The notes beneath the pieces were generated by a model. The model was given only the letters and a program-made list of their open reading frames with translations, searched no databases and was not told the origin of the DNA. A program made the position numbers and the translations under genes. 64,000 bases of DNA from JAGNHN01 sp964590645 (GTDB lineage: Bacteria > Bacteroidota > Bacteroidia > Bacteroidales > JAGNHN01), in the NCBI GenBank assembly GCA_964590645.1, contig CAZPYJ010000008.1:74218-138217 (forward strand), in the 5' to 3' direction. Below, piece by piece: positions 34,090-43,920 of this stretch; positions within the stretch are counted from its first letter, which is position 1, and each line of letters starts with the position of its first letter.

Positions 34090-35043
34090 GTGAAAGCTTG
34101 TATGGGGGTTGAGAAACCACTTGTATCGATCATCATTCCAGTATTCAACGGCCGCGATTATCTCGCCCAGGCCATCGAAAGTGCTTTGGCGCAAAGCTGG
34201 CCGAATACCGAAATACTGGTCATCAATGATGGGTCTACAGATAATACAGAAGAGATTGCCCTGTCGTATAATGGAAAGGTCCGCTATTTCAAAAAACACA
34301 ACGGAGGACAGTCAACAGCGCTCAATCTGGGCATTGCACAAATGAAAGGCAGGTATTTTTCCTGGCTTAGCCACGATGATCTTTACCTTCCGGAAAAGAT
34401 TGAAAAACAAATGACCCTGGCACTGCAACATCCCGGAGCGGTGATCTATTCAGACTGGATGAGCATCAATGCCGCAGGGGAGGAGGTCAGCCGGACCCGT
34501 ATATACAATACCGATCCTGAGCGCTTCCGCTTTAACCTGATGACGGAAAACCGTTTTCACGGCTGCGCGATGCTGGTACCCCGGGAATTGTTTACCCGCT
34601 GCGGCTCCTTTAAAACGGATATCCCCCTGACCTCGGACGTAGAACTTTGGTTTCGTCTCGCAGATACTGCTCCTTTTATCCATCTTCCGGAAATACTGGT
34701 GAAAGGCCGAACCCACGCCCAACAGGTGAGTGTGAAAAGATACCGTGCCCACCAGCAGGAAAGCGACCGCTTTTATGCTGAATGCTTCCGGACTTTCAGC
34801 AATGAAGACCTGCTCAATGCCGCGGAAAGCAAGCACTTACTGCACACTTTGCAACACCTGGGGCGCAGCTTTGCCAGCAGAGAATACTGGCAGGCAGCCA
34901 CCGCTGTCAATCAGAGAATTCAAAAAGATAAAGGAAAGCTGCCGGCGATGTTCGAAAGGGCAGTTTGTGGATTCCACTATCAGAAGAAAAAGCTGAAAAA
35001 CAGGGTAAAATACGGCCTGCTCAAGGGCAGAAGCAAAAAATGA
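34090..35043 (+). CDS. glycosyltransferase family 2
   Basis: 317-aa GT-A fold enzyme: VSIIIPVFNGRDYLAQAIESALAQSWPNTEILVINDGSTDNT is the classic opening with two nucleotide-binding Asp, and LSHDDLYLP carries the DxD-like metal site (HDD). The acceptor and sugar are not predictable. The start is GTG at 34090; an ATG at 34102 is also in frame. A basic C-terminus (KKKLKNRVKYGLLKGRSKK) suggests membrane contact. It overlaps the next gene by 4 bp (ATGA). Confidence 0.93.
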   Translation: MKACMGVEKPLVSIIIPVFNGRDYLAQAIESALAQSWPNTEILVINDGSTDNTEEIALSYNGKVRYFKKHNGGQSTALNLGIAQMKGRYFSWLSHDDLYLPEKIEKQMTLALQHPGAVIYSDWMSINAAGEEVSRTRIYNTDPERFRFNLMTENRFHGCAMLVPRELFTRCGSFKTDIPLTSDVELWFRLADTAPFIHLPEILVKGRTHAQQVSVKRYRAHQQESDRFYAECFRTFSNEDLLNAAESKHLLHTLQHLGRSFASREYWQAATAVNQRIQKDKGKLPAMFERAVCGFHYQKKKLKNRVKYGLLKGRSKK

Positions 35044-36143
35044 TGCGTGTACTGCATATCCTTTGGGATGCTCAGGTTGGAGGTATTCAAAAGTTGGTAC
35101 TTGATCTTGCAATTAAACAAGACCGCAGGGAAAATCTTCATTCTGCCATAGTATTTCTAAAAGGCAAAGGGGACGCTCTTTCTCTCTTCCAAAAAAGTGG
35201 TTTGCGCCTCTTCACTATAGGCTTGAACAGCGGATATGATTTTAACCCCCGCAAACTATCCGAATTGAAGTCGATTGCAGAAGAATATGACATACTTCAT
35301 CTGCACGGCTTTAATCCCTGGATGGCAAACACAGCAGCAAGGTCAGGGAAAAAGCTGGTGTACACTGAACACGGAAATTTCGGCTTTGGACGAAAGCTCA
35401 GGCTGGGTGAAAAGTTCAATCAATGGATGCAGGGCAGATTTCAAAGACGTCAAGTTGATTTACTAACCTACAACTCTCTCTTCTCAAAGGAAGTGGCAGA
35501 AGGTCGGTACCGGACATCCCAATGCCCATCCTTACTAATCTATAATGGAGCCGATACAGATGTGATTCAGGCGCAGGCAGCGGCCCATCCGGTAAAACGT
35601 GAACCGGGCAGCTTCCTGATTGGAACCACCTCACGCCTGGCCGGTGGGAAAAGGATAGAACGGCTTTTGCGGGCCTATGCCCTTTTCTATGCATCCCATC
35701 CTGATGCCCGCCTATGGATTATCGGCGATGGACCCGAAAGGAAAAGACTGGAAGCGGAATCGCGCAGGCTTGGCTTGCACCCGGAACACATATTTCTCGG
35801 AGAAAAGAAACCCGCCGCTCCCTATCAGGCGGCAATGGATTTAAGCATATACCCTTTTTACAATGAGGCTTTTGGGCTCGTTGCCCTGGAAAGCCTGGCC
35901 CTGGGAAAACCCAGCCTGGTCTTTTCCGACAGCGGAGGAATGAGAGAAATCATTGAAATGAGCCATCCGGAAGATGTTTGCCACGATGAGGAGGATTTGC
36001 TGAAAAGGATGCGGTATTATTATCTTCACCGGGAAGAAACGGCACGGCAATCTGGTACACGGAAATCTATTGCCCGCCGCTTTCACATCGATATAATGGA
36101 AGCACAGCTTTTTTCAGCCTATCAAAACTTACTCTCTCACTGA
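35040..36143 (+). CDS. glycosyltransferase family 4
   Basis: 367-aa GT-B retaining transferase. N-terminal acceptor domain starts MMRVLHILWDAQVGGIQKLV; the donor domain shows IGTTSRLAGGKRIERLL and the E-x7-E motif EAFGLVALESLALGKPSLV. The ATG at 35040 overlaps the GT2 stop and is followed by a second ATG at 35043. It overlaps asnB by one base. Role: adds one sugar in the surface polysaccharide, inferred from family and position. Confidence 0.92.
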   Translation: MMRVLHILWDAQVGGIQKLVLDLAIKQDRRENLHSAIVFLKGKGDALSLFQKSGLRLFTIGLNSGYDFNPRKLSELKSIAEEYDILHLHGFNPWMANTAARSGKKLVYTEHGNFGFGRKLRLGEKFNQWMQGRFQRRQVDLLTYNSLFSKEVAEGRYRTSQCPSLLIYNGADTDVIQAQAAAHPVKREPGSFLIGTTSRLAGGKRIERLLRAYALFYASHPDARLWIIGDGPERKRLEAESRRLGLHPEHIFLGEKKPAAPYQAAMDLSIYPFYNEAFGLVALESLALGKPSLVFSDSGGMREIIEMSHPEDVCHDEEDLLKRMRYYYLHREETARQSGTRKSIARRFHIDIMEAQLFSAYQNLLSH

Positions 36144-38077
36144 TGTGCGGCATTGCAGGATATCATCATCCCGAAGGCATCCGGGCCGGGGTACTGGCCG
36201 CAATGTCGTCTTCAATGCGACACCGCGGCCCGGATGATGAAGGCTATCTTTGCCTGGACGCCAATGGAAAGGCAGCCGCCTTTTCAGGCCCTGAGAGCGT
36301 AAACGGTCTCGGGCTTCCCCTGCTTCCTGACGGGCTTTCTCCTTCCCGGGTTTTGGGACTGGCGCACCGCCGCCTGAGCATACTGGATCTCAGCACTCTC
36401 GGACACCAGCCAATGCAGGATGAACACGGGAACGCCATCCTGCTCAATGGTGAGATATACAATTACCGGGAAATAAGGGAGGAACTCATCGGACTGGGAC
36501 ATCGCTTCCGCTCTGAAACGGATACGGAGGTGGTGCTGGCTGCCTGGCAACAATGGAACACCGCTTGCTTCTCCCGTTTCAGGGGGATGTGGGCGATGGC
36601 GATCTGGGATGCCCGCCTGAAAGAGATCATCCTGTCCCGCGACCGTTTTGCCATCAAACCCCTTTATATTGTCACCGGAGCAGTCTTCGCTTTTGCCTCT
36701 GAAGCCAAAGCTCTGCTTGAAATTCCAGGAATCTACCCTCACCTGAATCAGGAAGCCTTATTTCAATCTCTTTCCTATGGGGGGATAGCAGACCTGAATG
36801 CCACCCTTTTTGATCAAATCAGGGCCTTCCCACCCGGCCATTGGATGAAATGGAGGCTGGATGGCCGGCCCATTCATATAGAAGCGTATTATAATCTCAG
36901 AGAAAGGGTGGAGGCCAATCCGCTTCGCCGCGATGAGGGCGAAGTTTGGGAGGCTTATAGCCGGCTTTTCACCGATGCGGTCCGGCTCCACCTTCGCTCC
37001 GATGTGCCTGTGGGCTCCTGCCTGAGCGGAGGCCTGGATTCCAGTGCGGTGGTAGCTGAAATGGCCAGGCTCAACCCCTTCGGTGAAATCCATACCTTTA
37101 CAGCCGCTTATACTGACCCGGCAATTGATGAATCCGCCTTTGCCACCAGAGTGGCGGATCATTTTCCCAATGTCCGAAACCTCAAAACCTATCCTGCAGC
37201 AAGCGCTTTATGGGAGGAATTTCACAAACTGATATGGCATCAGGATTTCCCCATCCACTCCACCTCAATGTTTGCCCAGTGGGAAGTAATGAAACTGGCC
37301 GGGCAAAATGGAATGAAAGTCTTGCTTGACGGTCAGGGCGCCGATGAAGTTTTGGGGGGCTATGATAATTTTCTGGGCGCATTATTATGGCAGAAATTGT
37401 CCCGCTTTCAATGGCTTGCTTTTCTCAGGGAAGCCTGGGGCTTGAAAGAAAACCGCTTGCTGAATGTACCTGCCTCGGTGAGCCGGGCTGCTTTTCATCA
37501 CCTGCCCGAAACCCTGAGAAAACAAATCCGGAAACAAATGCGGCCCGGACAGCATTTTCTTTCCAAAGAGTTTATCGCTGCCCATTCTGCCAGCCGCATT
37601 CCTGAAATGTTTGCCCGATCTCCTGAGGAAGTGCGCTATATCAGCATTTTCCGTGGGCTGCGAAACCTGCTCCACTACGAGGATCGCAATGCTATGGCCT
37701 TTTCTATCGAATCCAGGGTACCCTTTCTGGATCATAAGCTTGTAGAATACACCCTGGCAGTACCGGTCGATAAGTTGAATACAGGAGGCTACAGTAAGTA
37801 TATTCTGAGAAAGTCAGCTGAATCCTTTCTGCCCCCTGAAGTGGTTTGGAGGAAAGACAAAAAGGGCTTCATCACGCCCCAGTCCGAATGGCAGGATAGC
37901 AGCCTGAAGGCCATTCTCGAATTTCTTCACGGATACGATTTCCCTGATTGCTTTGACCGGGAAGCCATATTCAGAATGGCAGGAAACAACCCGGGCTGGG
38001 GAACCCCTTCGAACGAATTCTGGAAGCTATTATCTATACTTGTATGGATGGATGTTTTTAAGATTAAGCCCGGATGA
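36143..38077 (+). CDS. asnB: asparagine synthase (glutamine-hydrolysing) family amidotransferase
   Basis: 644-aa class II glutamine amidotransferase plus synthetase. Cys2 nucleophile (MCGIAGY), then the N-terminal domain motifs LAHRRLSILDLS and LNGEIYNYREIREEL, and the ATP-pyrophosphatase P-loop SGGLDSSAV. It is in the middle of a polysaccharide cluster, overlapping both neighbours (1 bp and 4 bp). In such loci AsnB-like enzymes often amidate uronic acids or other sugar acids instead of making asparagine; the AsnRS elsewhere in this window needs free asparagine, so a housekeeping role is not excluded. The sequence alone does not decide. Confidence 0.92.
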   Translation: MCGIAGYHHPEGIRAGVLAAMSSSMRHRGPDDEGYLCLDANGKAAAFSGPESVNGLGLPLLPDGLSPSRVLGLAHRRLSILDLSTLGHQPMQDEHGNAILLNGEIYNYREIREELIGLGHRFRSETDTEVVLAAWQQWNTACFSRFRGMWAMAIWDARLKEIILSRDRFAIKPLYIVTGAVFAFASEAKALLEIPGIYPHLNQEALFQSLSYGGIADLNATLFDQIRAFPPGHWMKWRLDGRPIHIEAYYNLRERVEANPLRRDEGEVWEAYSRLFTDAVRLHLRSDVPVGSCLSGGLDSSAVVAEMARLNPFGEIHTFTAAYTDPAIDESAFATRVADHFPNVRNLKTYPAASALWEEFHKLIWHQDFPIHSTSMFAQWEVMKLAGQNGMKVLLDGQGADEVLGGYDNFLGALLWQKLSRFQWLAFLREAWGLKENRLLNVPASVSRAAFHHLPETLRKQIRKQMRPGQHFLSKEFIAAHSASRIPEMFARSPEEVRYISIFRGLRNLLHYEDRNAMAFSIESRVPFLDHKLVEYTLAVPVDKLNTGGYSKYILRKSAESFLPPEVVWRKDKKGFITPQSEWQDSSLKAILEFLHGYDFPDCFDREAIFRMAGNNPGWGTPSNEFWKLLSILVWMDVFKIKPG

Positions 38078-39237
38078 AGGAAGGCAGCCGCATCCTGATC
38101 TATCAGGAAACCCTTCCTGATTATCGTATCCCTTTTCTCAATGCCCTGGGAGAGGACACCCGCCTTTTGCTGGTGTACGGCCATTCCACCCCCATCAAAG
38201 CGGTGAGTCCGGACCTTAGCCTCGTCAGGAATTTTGAACCTGTTGCCCTTCCCCGTAAGGGATGGTTAAATGGATTGATCAGCCTGCATCAGGGTTTGTT
38301 TCCCCTGATCCGCCAATTCAGGCCGGAAGTAATCATTTCAGAACCTCGTTTGGGACTGCTGGGGGTATGGAAACTTGCCTTTTCACCCCTGTCCCGGAAA
38401 AAGCTGGTTTGGTGGCTCAGCGGTCACGAGCCCACTGAAAACGCGTTGAAAAGTGCGTTCAGACGGAGCCTACGCAAGATCATTTATTGCAGAGCCTCCG
38501 CTTTCATCGTCTATGGAAGTGCCGGAAAAAAATATCTTGAATCCCTTGGAATAAAAAAAAAGATATTCATCGCATATAATGCTGTGGGAACGGCTGAAAT
38601 TGAAACAGTAAAAAAGAATTGGATTGAGAGAGAAGAGGGGCTGGAGTCATTAAAACCTTTCCGCTCAGCATTGCCCCATAGCCTTTTGTATATCGGTCGG
38701 CTCAGCCACGGAAAACGAGCAGATCTGCTCCCTGAAATCATTCTTGCGCTTGATGAACTATCCGGAAGCCAGCAATTTGGTTTGATCGTGATTGGCGACG
38801 GGCCGGCATTGAATGCAGTAAAAGAAAAAAGCCGTCGGCTTGGATTGGAAGAAAGGATTGTCTTTACCGGTGCCATACAAGGAATCGAAAACACCGGGCC
38901 CTTTTTCCTGGCAGCCGATCTCCTGCTTCTTCCCGGCAAAGGTGGCCTGGCGATCAACGAGGCTGTACAATATGGTTTGCCGGTAGTGGTGGGCAAGGCG
39001 GATGGAACGGAAGAGGATCTGGTCATCCCAGGAAAAAACGGAGCCATAATCCTGAGTGAGCATCCCCGCGATTTTGCTGAAGCCATCCTCCGTATTACGG
39101 CGAAACCGGAATCCGTATCGGAAATGAAACAGGCTTCCCTGGAAATCGCTGAATGCATTGCCAACACTTCCCGGATGAAGGAAGGATTTATGAATGCCAT
39201 TGCAGTCATCATAGAAAGCCGGCACAATGAAGTATAG
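38074..39237 (+). CDS. glycosyltransferase family 4
   Basis: 387-aa GT4-like protein. N-terminal: ILIYQETLPDYRIPFLNAL; C-terminal donor domain: LLYIGRLSHGKRADLLPEII, LIVIGDGPALNAVKEKSRRLGL, and NEAVQYGLPVVVG in place of the usual E-x7-E, with one motif Glu retained. Start ATG overlaps the asnB stop by 4 bp, and the 3' end overlaps the next gene by 11 bp. Likely one transfer step of the surface glycan. Confidence 0.9.
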   Translation: MKEGSRILIYQETLPDYRIPFLNALGEDTRLLLVYGHSTPIKAVSPDLSLVRNFEPVALPRKGWLNGLISLHQGLFPLIRQFRPEVIISEPRLGLLGVWKLAFSPLSRKKLVWWLSGHEPTENALKSAFRRSLRKIIYCRASAFIVYGSAGKKYLESLGIKKKIFIAYNAVGTAEIETVKKNWIEREEGLESLKPFRSALPHSLLYIGRLSHGKRADLLPEIILALDELSGSQQFGLIVIGDGPALNAVKEKSRRLGLEERIVFTGAIQGIENTGPFFLAADLLLLPGKGGLAINEAVQYGLPVVVGKADGTEEDLVIPGKNGAIILSEHPRDFAEAILRITAKPESVSEMKQASLEIAECIANTSRMKEGFMNAIAVIIESRHNEV

Positions 39238-40483
39238 GGAGTGGAAATATTGGGTAAGAAGCAAACCCTGGCTGCTCCGCTGGTTTATCTACCTGGTATT
39301 GCTCAGGCCGGTGGTGGACAATCTGTATTACCTGAAACATATTTCTCCCTTCCTCTCTCCGCTTTATATCGTGGGGGTTCTCACCCCGGTGCTGGCTCTC
39401 CTTGCCCTTACCAGAAAACACGAACCTTTCCGCACTTCTGCCGATAGGATATTCCGCAGCTGGTCGGTGATGGTGCTGATCACCACCCTCTTTATATTGA
39501 TCTACCACAAGATAGACCTGGCCCTGCTTGCCAATGCCCTGAAATTTGCAATGCCGGTCTTTCTCTTCTTTTTCCTCCGGCTCTTTGTCAGGCATCGCCG
39601 CGATATCGACGGATTGATCCAAACCTTCCTTTACTCCCTGGCCATTGTGCTGGTGCTTTTCTTTTACGAGTTGAGCTTCGGACCGATCAAGACGACAGAA
39701 AGCCGCGGCCTGACGCGCATTCAGGCAAATTTCGGGGATGTGTTCAATTACGGACTCTATCTGTGTTTCGGGCTTCTCTTCATCGCCTACCGGGAAATGA
39801 AAGAAGGGAAGCTCCGTATACGTTTTTCGGTACTGTTCCGACTGGGACTTTCCCTGCTGATTGGAATACTGGTATTACTGAGGATCAACCACGCAGCCAG
39901 CCTGATTGTGTTCAGTACCCTGCTGTTCCTATACGCCTATTATCAATCCCATAAAAACCTGCTGGCGGTCTTTTCCTTTCTAATTATCGGTCTTATCCTT
40001 TTTCAGTATCTGGGCGACAGGCTTTTGGAGGAAACCATCACACCCCTCTTCGAAAGAGATATGCAGGCCCTGAGCGGAGAAATCAATCAGGAGCAGCTTT
40101 TTCACGGCCGCTACGGCCGCTGGGAGTATTATTGGGATTTCTTCAAGTCCCAATCTATCCCCGGACAATTCCTGGGTGCGCCCATTTTCTACCCCGACGC
40201 CCCCCTTTTCCTGAGCACCGGTTCAGGGTCGCACAATGATTTTATCCGCATCGGTATGTACACTGGCCTATTGGGCCTCTTTTTCTATCTCTTCTTTCAC
40301 CTGCGACTCTTTTTCTCTACGCGCCGCCTCCCCCTTCACGACCGTTTCTTGTTGACCGGTGCCCTGGCCATCACCGCCCTGTATTCCATCACCCTGACCC
40401 CTACCCTCTATGCTCCAGTGCTCTATATGGTCTATGCTATCTTTGCTTTTAGTATTAAATCGCTAGAAATAGAGAGAGGATGA
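39227..40483 (+). CDS. O-antigen polymerase/ligase-like membrane protein
   Basis: 418-aa protein with about ten hydrophobic segments and a large hydrophilic loop (about residues 265-330) ending in STGSGSHNDFIRIGMYTGLLGL, the histidine-containing motif seen in Wzy polymerases and WaaL-type ligases. Such proteins either polymerise lipid-linked repeat units or join the glycan to a lipid. Position among glycosyltransferases supports this. Which of the two activities it has is not shown. It overlaps both neighbours (11 bp and 4 bp). Confidence 0.82.
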   Translation: MKYREWKYWVRSKPWLLRWFIYLVLLRPVVDNLYYLKHISPFLSPLYIVGVLTPVLALLALTRKHEPFRTSADRIFRSWSVMVLITTLFILIYHKIDLALLANALKFAMPVFLFFFLRLFVRHRRDIDGLIQTFLYSLAIVLVLFFYELSFGPIKTTESRGLTRIQANFGDVFNYGLYLCFGLLFIAYREMKEGKLRIRFSVLFRLGLSLLIGILVLLRINHAASLIVFSTLLFLYAYYQSHKNLLAVFSFLIIGLILFQYLGDRLLEETITPLFERDMQALSGEINQEQLFHGRYGRWEYYWDFFKSQSIPGQFLGAPIFYPDAPLFLSTGSGSHNDFIRIGMYTGLLGLFFYLFFHLRLFFSTRRLPLHDRFLLTGALAITALYSITLTPTLYAPVLYMVYAIFAFSIKSLEIERG

Positions 40484-41256
40484 GACAAAATAAAAAAATG
40501 AAACCGGATGACAAAGATGCTATCGTGGCTGAGTTTTTTAGTAAAACAGACAATTATCTCAGCAATAATGTAATAAAAACCATACGTGGCAATTCCCTTC
40601 GATGCTTTTCCGGTGATCGCCAATATGTGAATGCCATTGATATTGCTTGTGGCGACGGAACAGTTTCTCTGGGCATCGCAAATAATATTAAAGCCTTGAC
40701 ACTACTGGATATTTCTGCTGAAATGCTTGATATTGCCGCCCGCAATCTCCAGACGCAAAAGCAGCTTTCTCTTCACCTTATCCATCACAGCTTCCTATCA
40801 GCCAAACTTCCTCCAAATAATTATGATCTGGTTATTTGTAGTGGTCTGCTTGCCCACATTTCCGAACCGGAAAAGTGTATTCAAAAAATTGGAGAAATCC
40901 TGAAGCCTGGAGGATTCCTATTCCTTCAGAATACAGATGCCGGACATCCGTATTCCTTCCTTGTCAGAACATATCATAAACTCAAGTCCCTGGTAATTGC
41001 AGATCCATATCCTTTAAACAAGGTTTTTGCAAAGGATTTGCATTACTGGTGCTCCCGTGAAGGCTTTGTTCTAAAACACAATTATGCCTCCCTGGTTTCA
41101 TTTCTATTCCTTTCCAGACTAATTTCCGCTGAAACTAAACTGCGTATTATCTCCTTTCTTTTTGGTCATCCGGGAAAGCAAGGGTGCAGGTTTTTAGGTA
41201 ACGACCATCTATATTTTTTCGAAAAACGGATTAATGAAAGCAAAGAACAACAATAA
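40480..41256 (+). CDS. class I SAM-dependent methyltransferase
   Basis: 258-aa Rossmann methyltransferase: SAM-binding motif AIDIACGDGTVSLGIA, then LTLLDISAEMLDIA and YDLVICSGLLAHISEPEKCIQKIGEILKPGG. In this locus it probably methylates a sugar or lipid-linked intermediate. Base composition is visibly AT-richer from here to 43818 than in the genes before. It overlaps the polymerase gene by 4 bp and the next GT by 23 bp. Confidence 0.9.
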   Translation: MRQNKKMKPDDKDAIVAEFFSKTDNYLSNNVIKTIRGNSLRCFSGDRQYVNAIDIACGDGTVSLGIANNIKALTLLDISAEMLDIAARNLQTQKQLSLHLIHHSFLSAKLPPNNYDLVICSGLLAHISEPEKCIQKIGEILKPGGFLFLQNTDAGHPYSFLVRTYHKLKSLVIADPYPLNKVFAKDLHYWCSREGFVLKHNYASLVSFLFLSRLISAETKLRIISFLFGHPGKQGCRFLGNDHLYFFEKRINESKEQQ

Positions 41257-42355
41257 ACCACGGGTGCTTTTTATGGGGAAACTTCCTCCGCCCTACATCG
41301 GTCCGGCAACAGCCACCCAGATTATCCTGCATTCAGATATTAATCGAAGCTTTAATATACATCATTTCGACACCTCAGATCATCGGGATGTTTCTACCCT
41401 GGCTAAATGGGATGTCATCAATATCCTGCTTGCCATTCATCATTATATTTCTCTAGTCTATTGTATTATCCGACTGAAGCCTCAGCTTGTCTACATTCCT
41501 GCTGGACAAACAACTGTAGGCTATTTGAGAGATGCCATTTTTATACTTATTGCTAAAAGCCTCAAGCGGAAAGTAATTTGTCATCTGCGGGGAGGAAACT
41601 TTCTAAATTGGTATCAGAATGCACCCAAATGGGTACAGAGGGTAGTCAGATTAACCCATAGGCGGGTGGACGCCCAGATTGTATTGTCTCGAAAATTTAT
41701 TCCCTTGTTTTCTTGGATTATGCCTGAAGAAAAAATCTTTGTAGTCCCGAATGGGGGTGACTTTGAAGTAGCTGCATTTCCCAAAGGAGAGCAGGAAAAG
41801 ACACAACTTCTTTTCCTTTCAAACTTCATTTATTCTAAAGGAATTCTAGACCTGGTAAAGGCAATAAACTTGTTGGATCAATCGGTTTCAGCACAGCTTA
41901 ATCTTTTGCTCTCAGGAGCATTCAGCGAGGGGGAAACAAAATTAAGGCTTCTGCAATATCTTGATAATCATCCTGACTTACCGGTTAAGATACTCGGTCC
42001 TGTGAAAGGTGAAGAAAAAACCAGGCTGCTGGAATCATCTGACATTTTCATCCTCCCAACTTTCTATAATAATGAAGGAATGCCGTGGGCAATCATTGAA
42101 GCACTTGCAGCCGGTTTACCTGTCATCTCTTGTCGTCACGCTGCAATAGAAGACTGTGTCGAGAATGGAGTTAATGGAATTTTGGTAGAACAACAATCTC
42201 CCCGGGACTTAGCCAAAGCCATCACCTCTTTGATCAAAAACAGGGAGACCATCCGTAAAATGGGTGCAGCCAGCAGGCGTAAATATGAGTCTGACTTTAC
42301 AGAGGATAAAATGGTTGAGGCTTTAGCACGTGCATTTAGTGGTGCAATTGGATAG
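41234..42355 (+). CDS. glycosyltransferase family 4
   Basis: 373-aa GT4 enzyme with GKLPPPYIGPATATQII near the N-terminus, KVICHLRGGNFL, and the donor-site E-x7-E motif EGMPWAIIEALAAGLPVIS. It is AT-rich like its neighbours. Its start lies inside the methyltransferase gene (23-bp overlap); the first ATG is kept since the protein then begins with the usual strand. Confidence 0.91.
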   Translation: MKAKNNNKPRVLFMGKLPPPYIGPATATQIILHSDINRSFNIHHFDTSDHRDVSTLAKWDVINILLAIHHYISLVYCIIRLKPQLVYIPAGQTTVGYLRDAIFILIAKSLKRKVICHLRGGNFLNWYQNAPKWVQRVVRLTHRRVDAQIVLSRKFIPLFSWIMPEEKIFVVPNGGDFEVAAFPKGEQEKTQLLFLSNFIYSKGILDLVKAINLLDQSVSAQLNLLLSGAFSEGETKLRLLQYLDNHPDLPVKILGPVKGEEKTRLLESSDIFILPTFYNNEGMPWAIIEALAAGLPVISCRHAAIEDCVENGVNGILVEQQSPRDLAKAITSLIKNRETIRKMGAASRRKYESDFTEDKMVEALARAFSGAIG

Positions 42356-42405
42356 TATGGTTGTTCAGTGGAAAGGATTTTAAATTCGGATTTTAATAGT
42401 ACTGT

Positions 42406-43818
42406 ATGGAAGACTTTTTTTATCCTTATCTCAAAAGATATCTGCACTCAGGACCACAAATACAGCAATGGGCAGGAAGAATATACCGTCTGATTCCGGA
42501 TCATTTGAAGTATGGATCTGTTTACCGCCACTATCAACAACTTTTAAGGGAAAGTTCCGCCTGGTCAATCTCCAAAGTGAGATCTTTTCAATTGGAAAGC
42601 CTACGCATTACGCTTCTGAATGCATATCAGCATTGCCCTTACTACACCCATCTCTTTCAGCAGATCGGGCTGGATCCTCACCACATCTCCGATCCGAAAC
42701 AATTGGAACAAATTCCATTTTTGACGAAGGAAATCATCCTGAAAGAAAAAGAAAATATCATTAACCGCAGTATTCCAAAACGTAAGCTAATGTATGTGAC
42801 TACTGGAGGTACTTCGGGTATTACTTCAGTAATGTATTTCACCAAGGGAAGAGAAAGGGCAAGAGAAAAAGCATTTATGCAGGAGATATGGAATCGGGGA
42901 GGCTATCGCCCGGGCGTTCCCTATGCAGTATTAAGGGGTAATTTCCTTTTACCCAAGCATCAGGACGACATTATTCGCTACGATTCAATACGAAAAAGAT
43001 TGTTGCTTTCGGTGTATGATATGACCCCGGACAATATGACCCGCTACGTAAAAAAACTGCAAAGTTTCAAACCCAGGTTTATCCACGCCTATCCATCAGC
43101 ACTCTTTTTACTGGTAAAACATATGAAGTCCACAGGACAGAAATTGAGTGGGATCGAAGCTGTTTTCTGTGGTTCCGAACCTGTGTTTGAAGATCAGCGT
43201 GCCTTTATTGAAACCTATTTGAATACCCGCATCCTGTCTTGGTATGGTCATACAGAGATGAGTGTACTCGCTGGCGAATGTGAACAATCCAGCGATTATC
43301 ATCTGTTTTTTGAATATGGGTTTGTTGAGCTTATCGATGAAAATGGTATGGCCATTTCAAAGAGTGGTGTGCGAGGTGAAATCGTCGGAACATCTTTTGA
43401 AATGAAAGGTTTTCCATTAATACGATTCCGTACAGGAGATTATGCCGAATATGCTGATGGACCCTGTTCCTGTGGCCGGAACTATACCCTTATTCGAAAT
43501 GTGGAAGGAAGACGGATGCAAGAATTAATTGTATCGCGAAAAGGAAACAAAATACCTATTACGCCAATAAATATGCACGATGATACATATAGAAATGTAC
43601 TCCAATATCAGTTTTTTCAAGATACTCCGGGGAAATTAACGCTACGATTAATCCCTGCTCCGAACTATGGATCAGAAGATTATGAAAGAATTAAGCAGGC
43701 TCTGGGAATAAAGCTGCGCGATCACGTGGAATTGGATCTGTTGGTAACTGATAAAATGATTTGCAGTCCACGCGGAAAGCATTTGATGTTGATTTCAGAA
43801 CTCAAGGATAACATATAA
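42406..43818 (+). CDS. CapK/PaaK-like adenylate-forming enzyme
   Basis: 470-aa protein of the phenylacetate-CoA ligase superfamily: TTGGTSGITSVMYFTKGRER (ATP loop), SWYGHTEMS, and IRFRTGDYAEYADGPCSCGRN with two Cys, then NVEGRRMQELI. Proteins of this kind, called CapK, recur in polysaccharide loci. They probably activate an acid for attachment to a sugar, but no substrate has been fixed for most. It is AT-rich, and the last gene of the locus. It follows the GT by 50 bp, the first real gap in the run. Confidence 0.88.
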   Translation: MEDFFYPYLKRYLHSGPQIQQWAGRIYRLIPDHLKYGSVYRHYQQLLRESSAWSISKVRSFQLESLRITLLNAYQHCPYYTHLFQQIGLDPHHISDPKQLEQIPFLTKEIILKEKENIINRSIPKRKLMYVTTGGTSGITSVMYFTKGRERAREKAFMQEIWNRGGYRPGVPYAVLRGNFLLPKHQDDIIRYDSIRKRLLLSVYDMTPDNMTRYVKKLQSFKPRFIHAYPSALFLLVKHMKSTGQKLSGIEAVFCGSEPVFEDQRAFIETYLNTRILSWYGHTEMSVLAGECEQSSDYHLFFEYGFVELIDENGMAISKSGVRGEIVGTSFEMKGFPLIRFRTGDYAEYADGPCSCGRNYTLIRNVEGRRMQELIVSRKGNKIPITPINMHDDTYRNVLQYQFFQDTPGKLTLRLIPAPNYGSEDYERIKQALGIKLRDHVELDLLVTDKMICSPRGKHLMLISELKDNI

Positions 43819-43920
43819 GCATACAGCTGACAATGCACTACCTAATATTAAAGCTTCACTGAATTTCCCAGCGCTCCGGGATGTGCTACCTAAAATATAA
43901 TCTCAACTGCCCGAACAGCA
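43819..43920. other. short intergenic space between convergent genes
   Basis: About 100 bp. I see no clear terminator or repeat. Confidence 0.6.
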
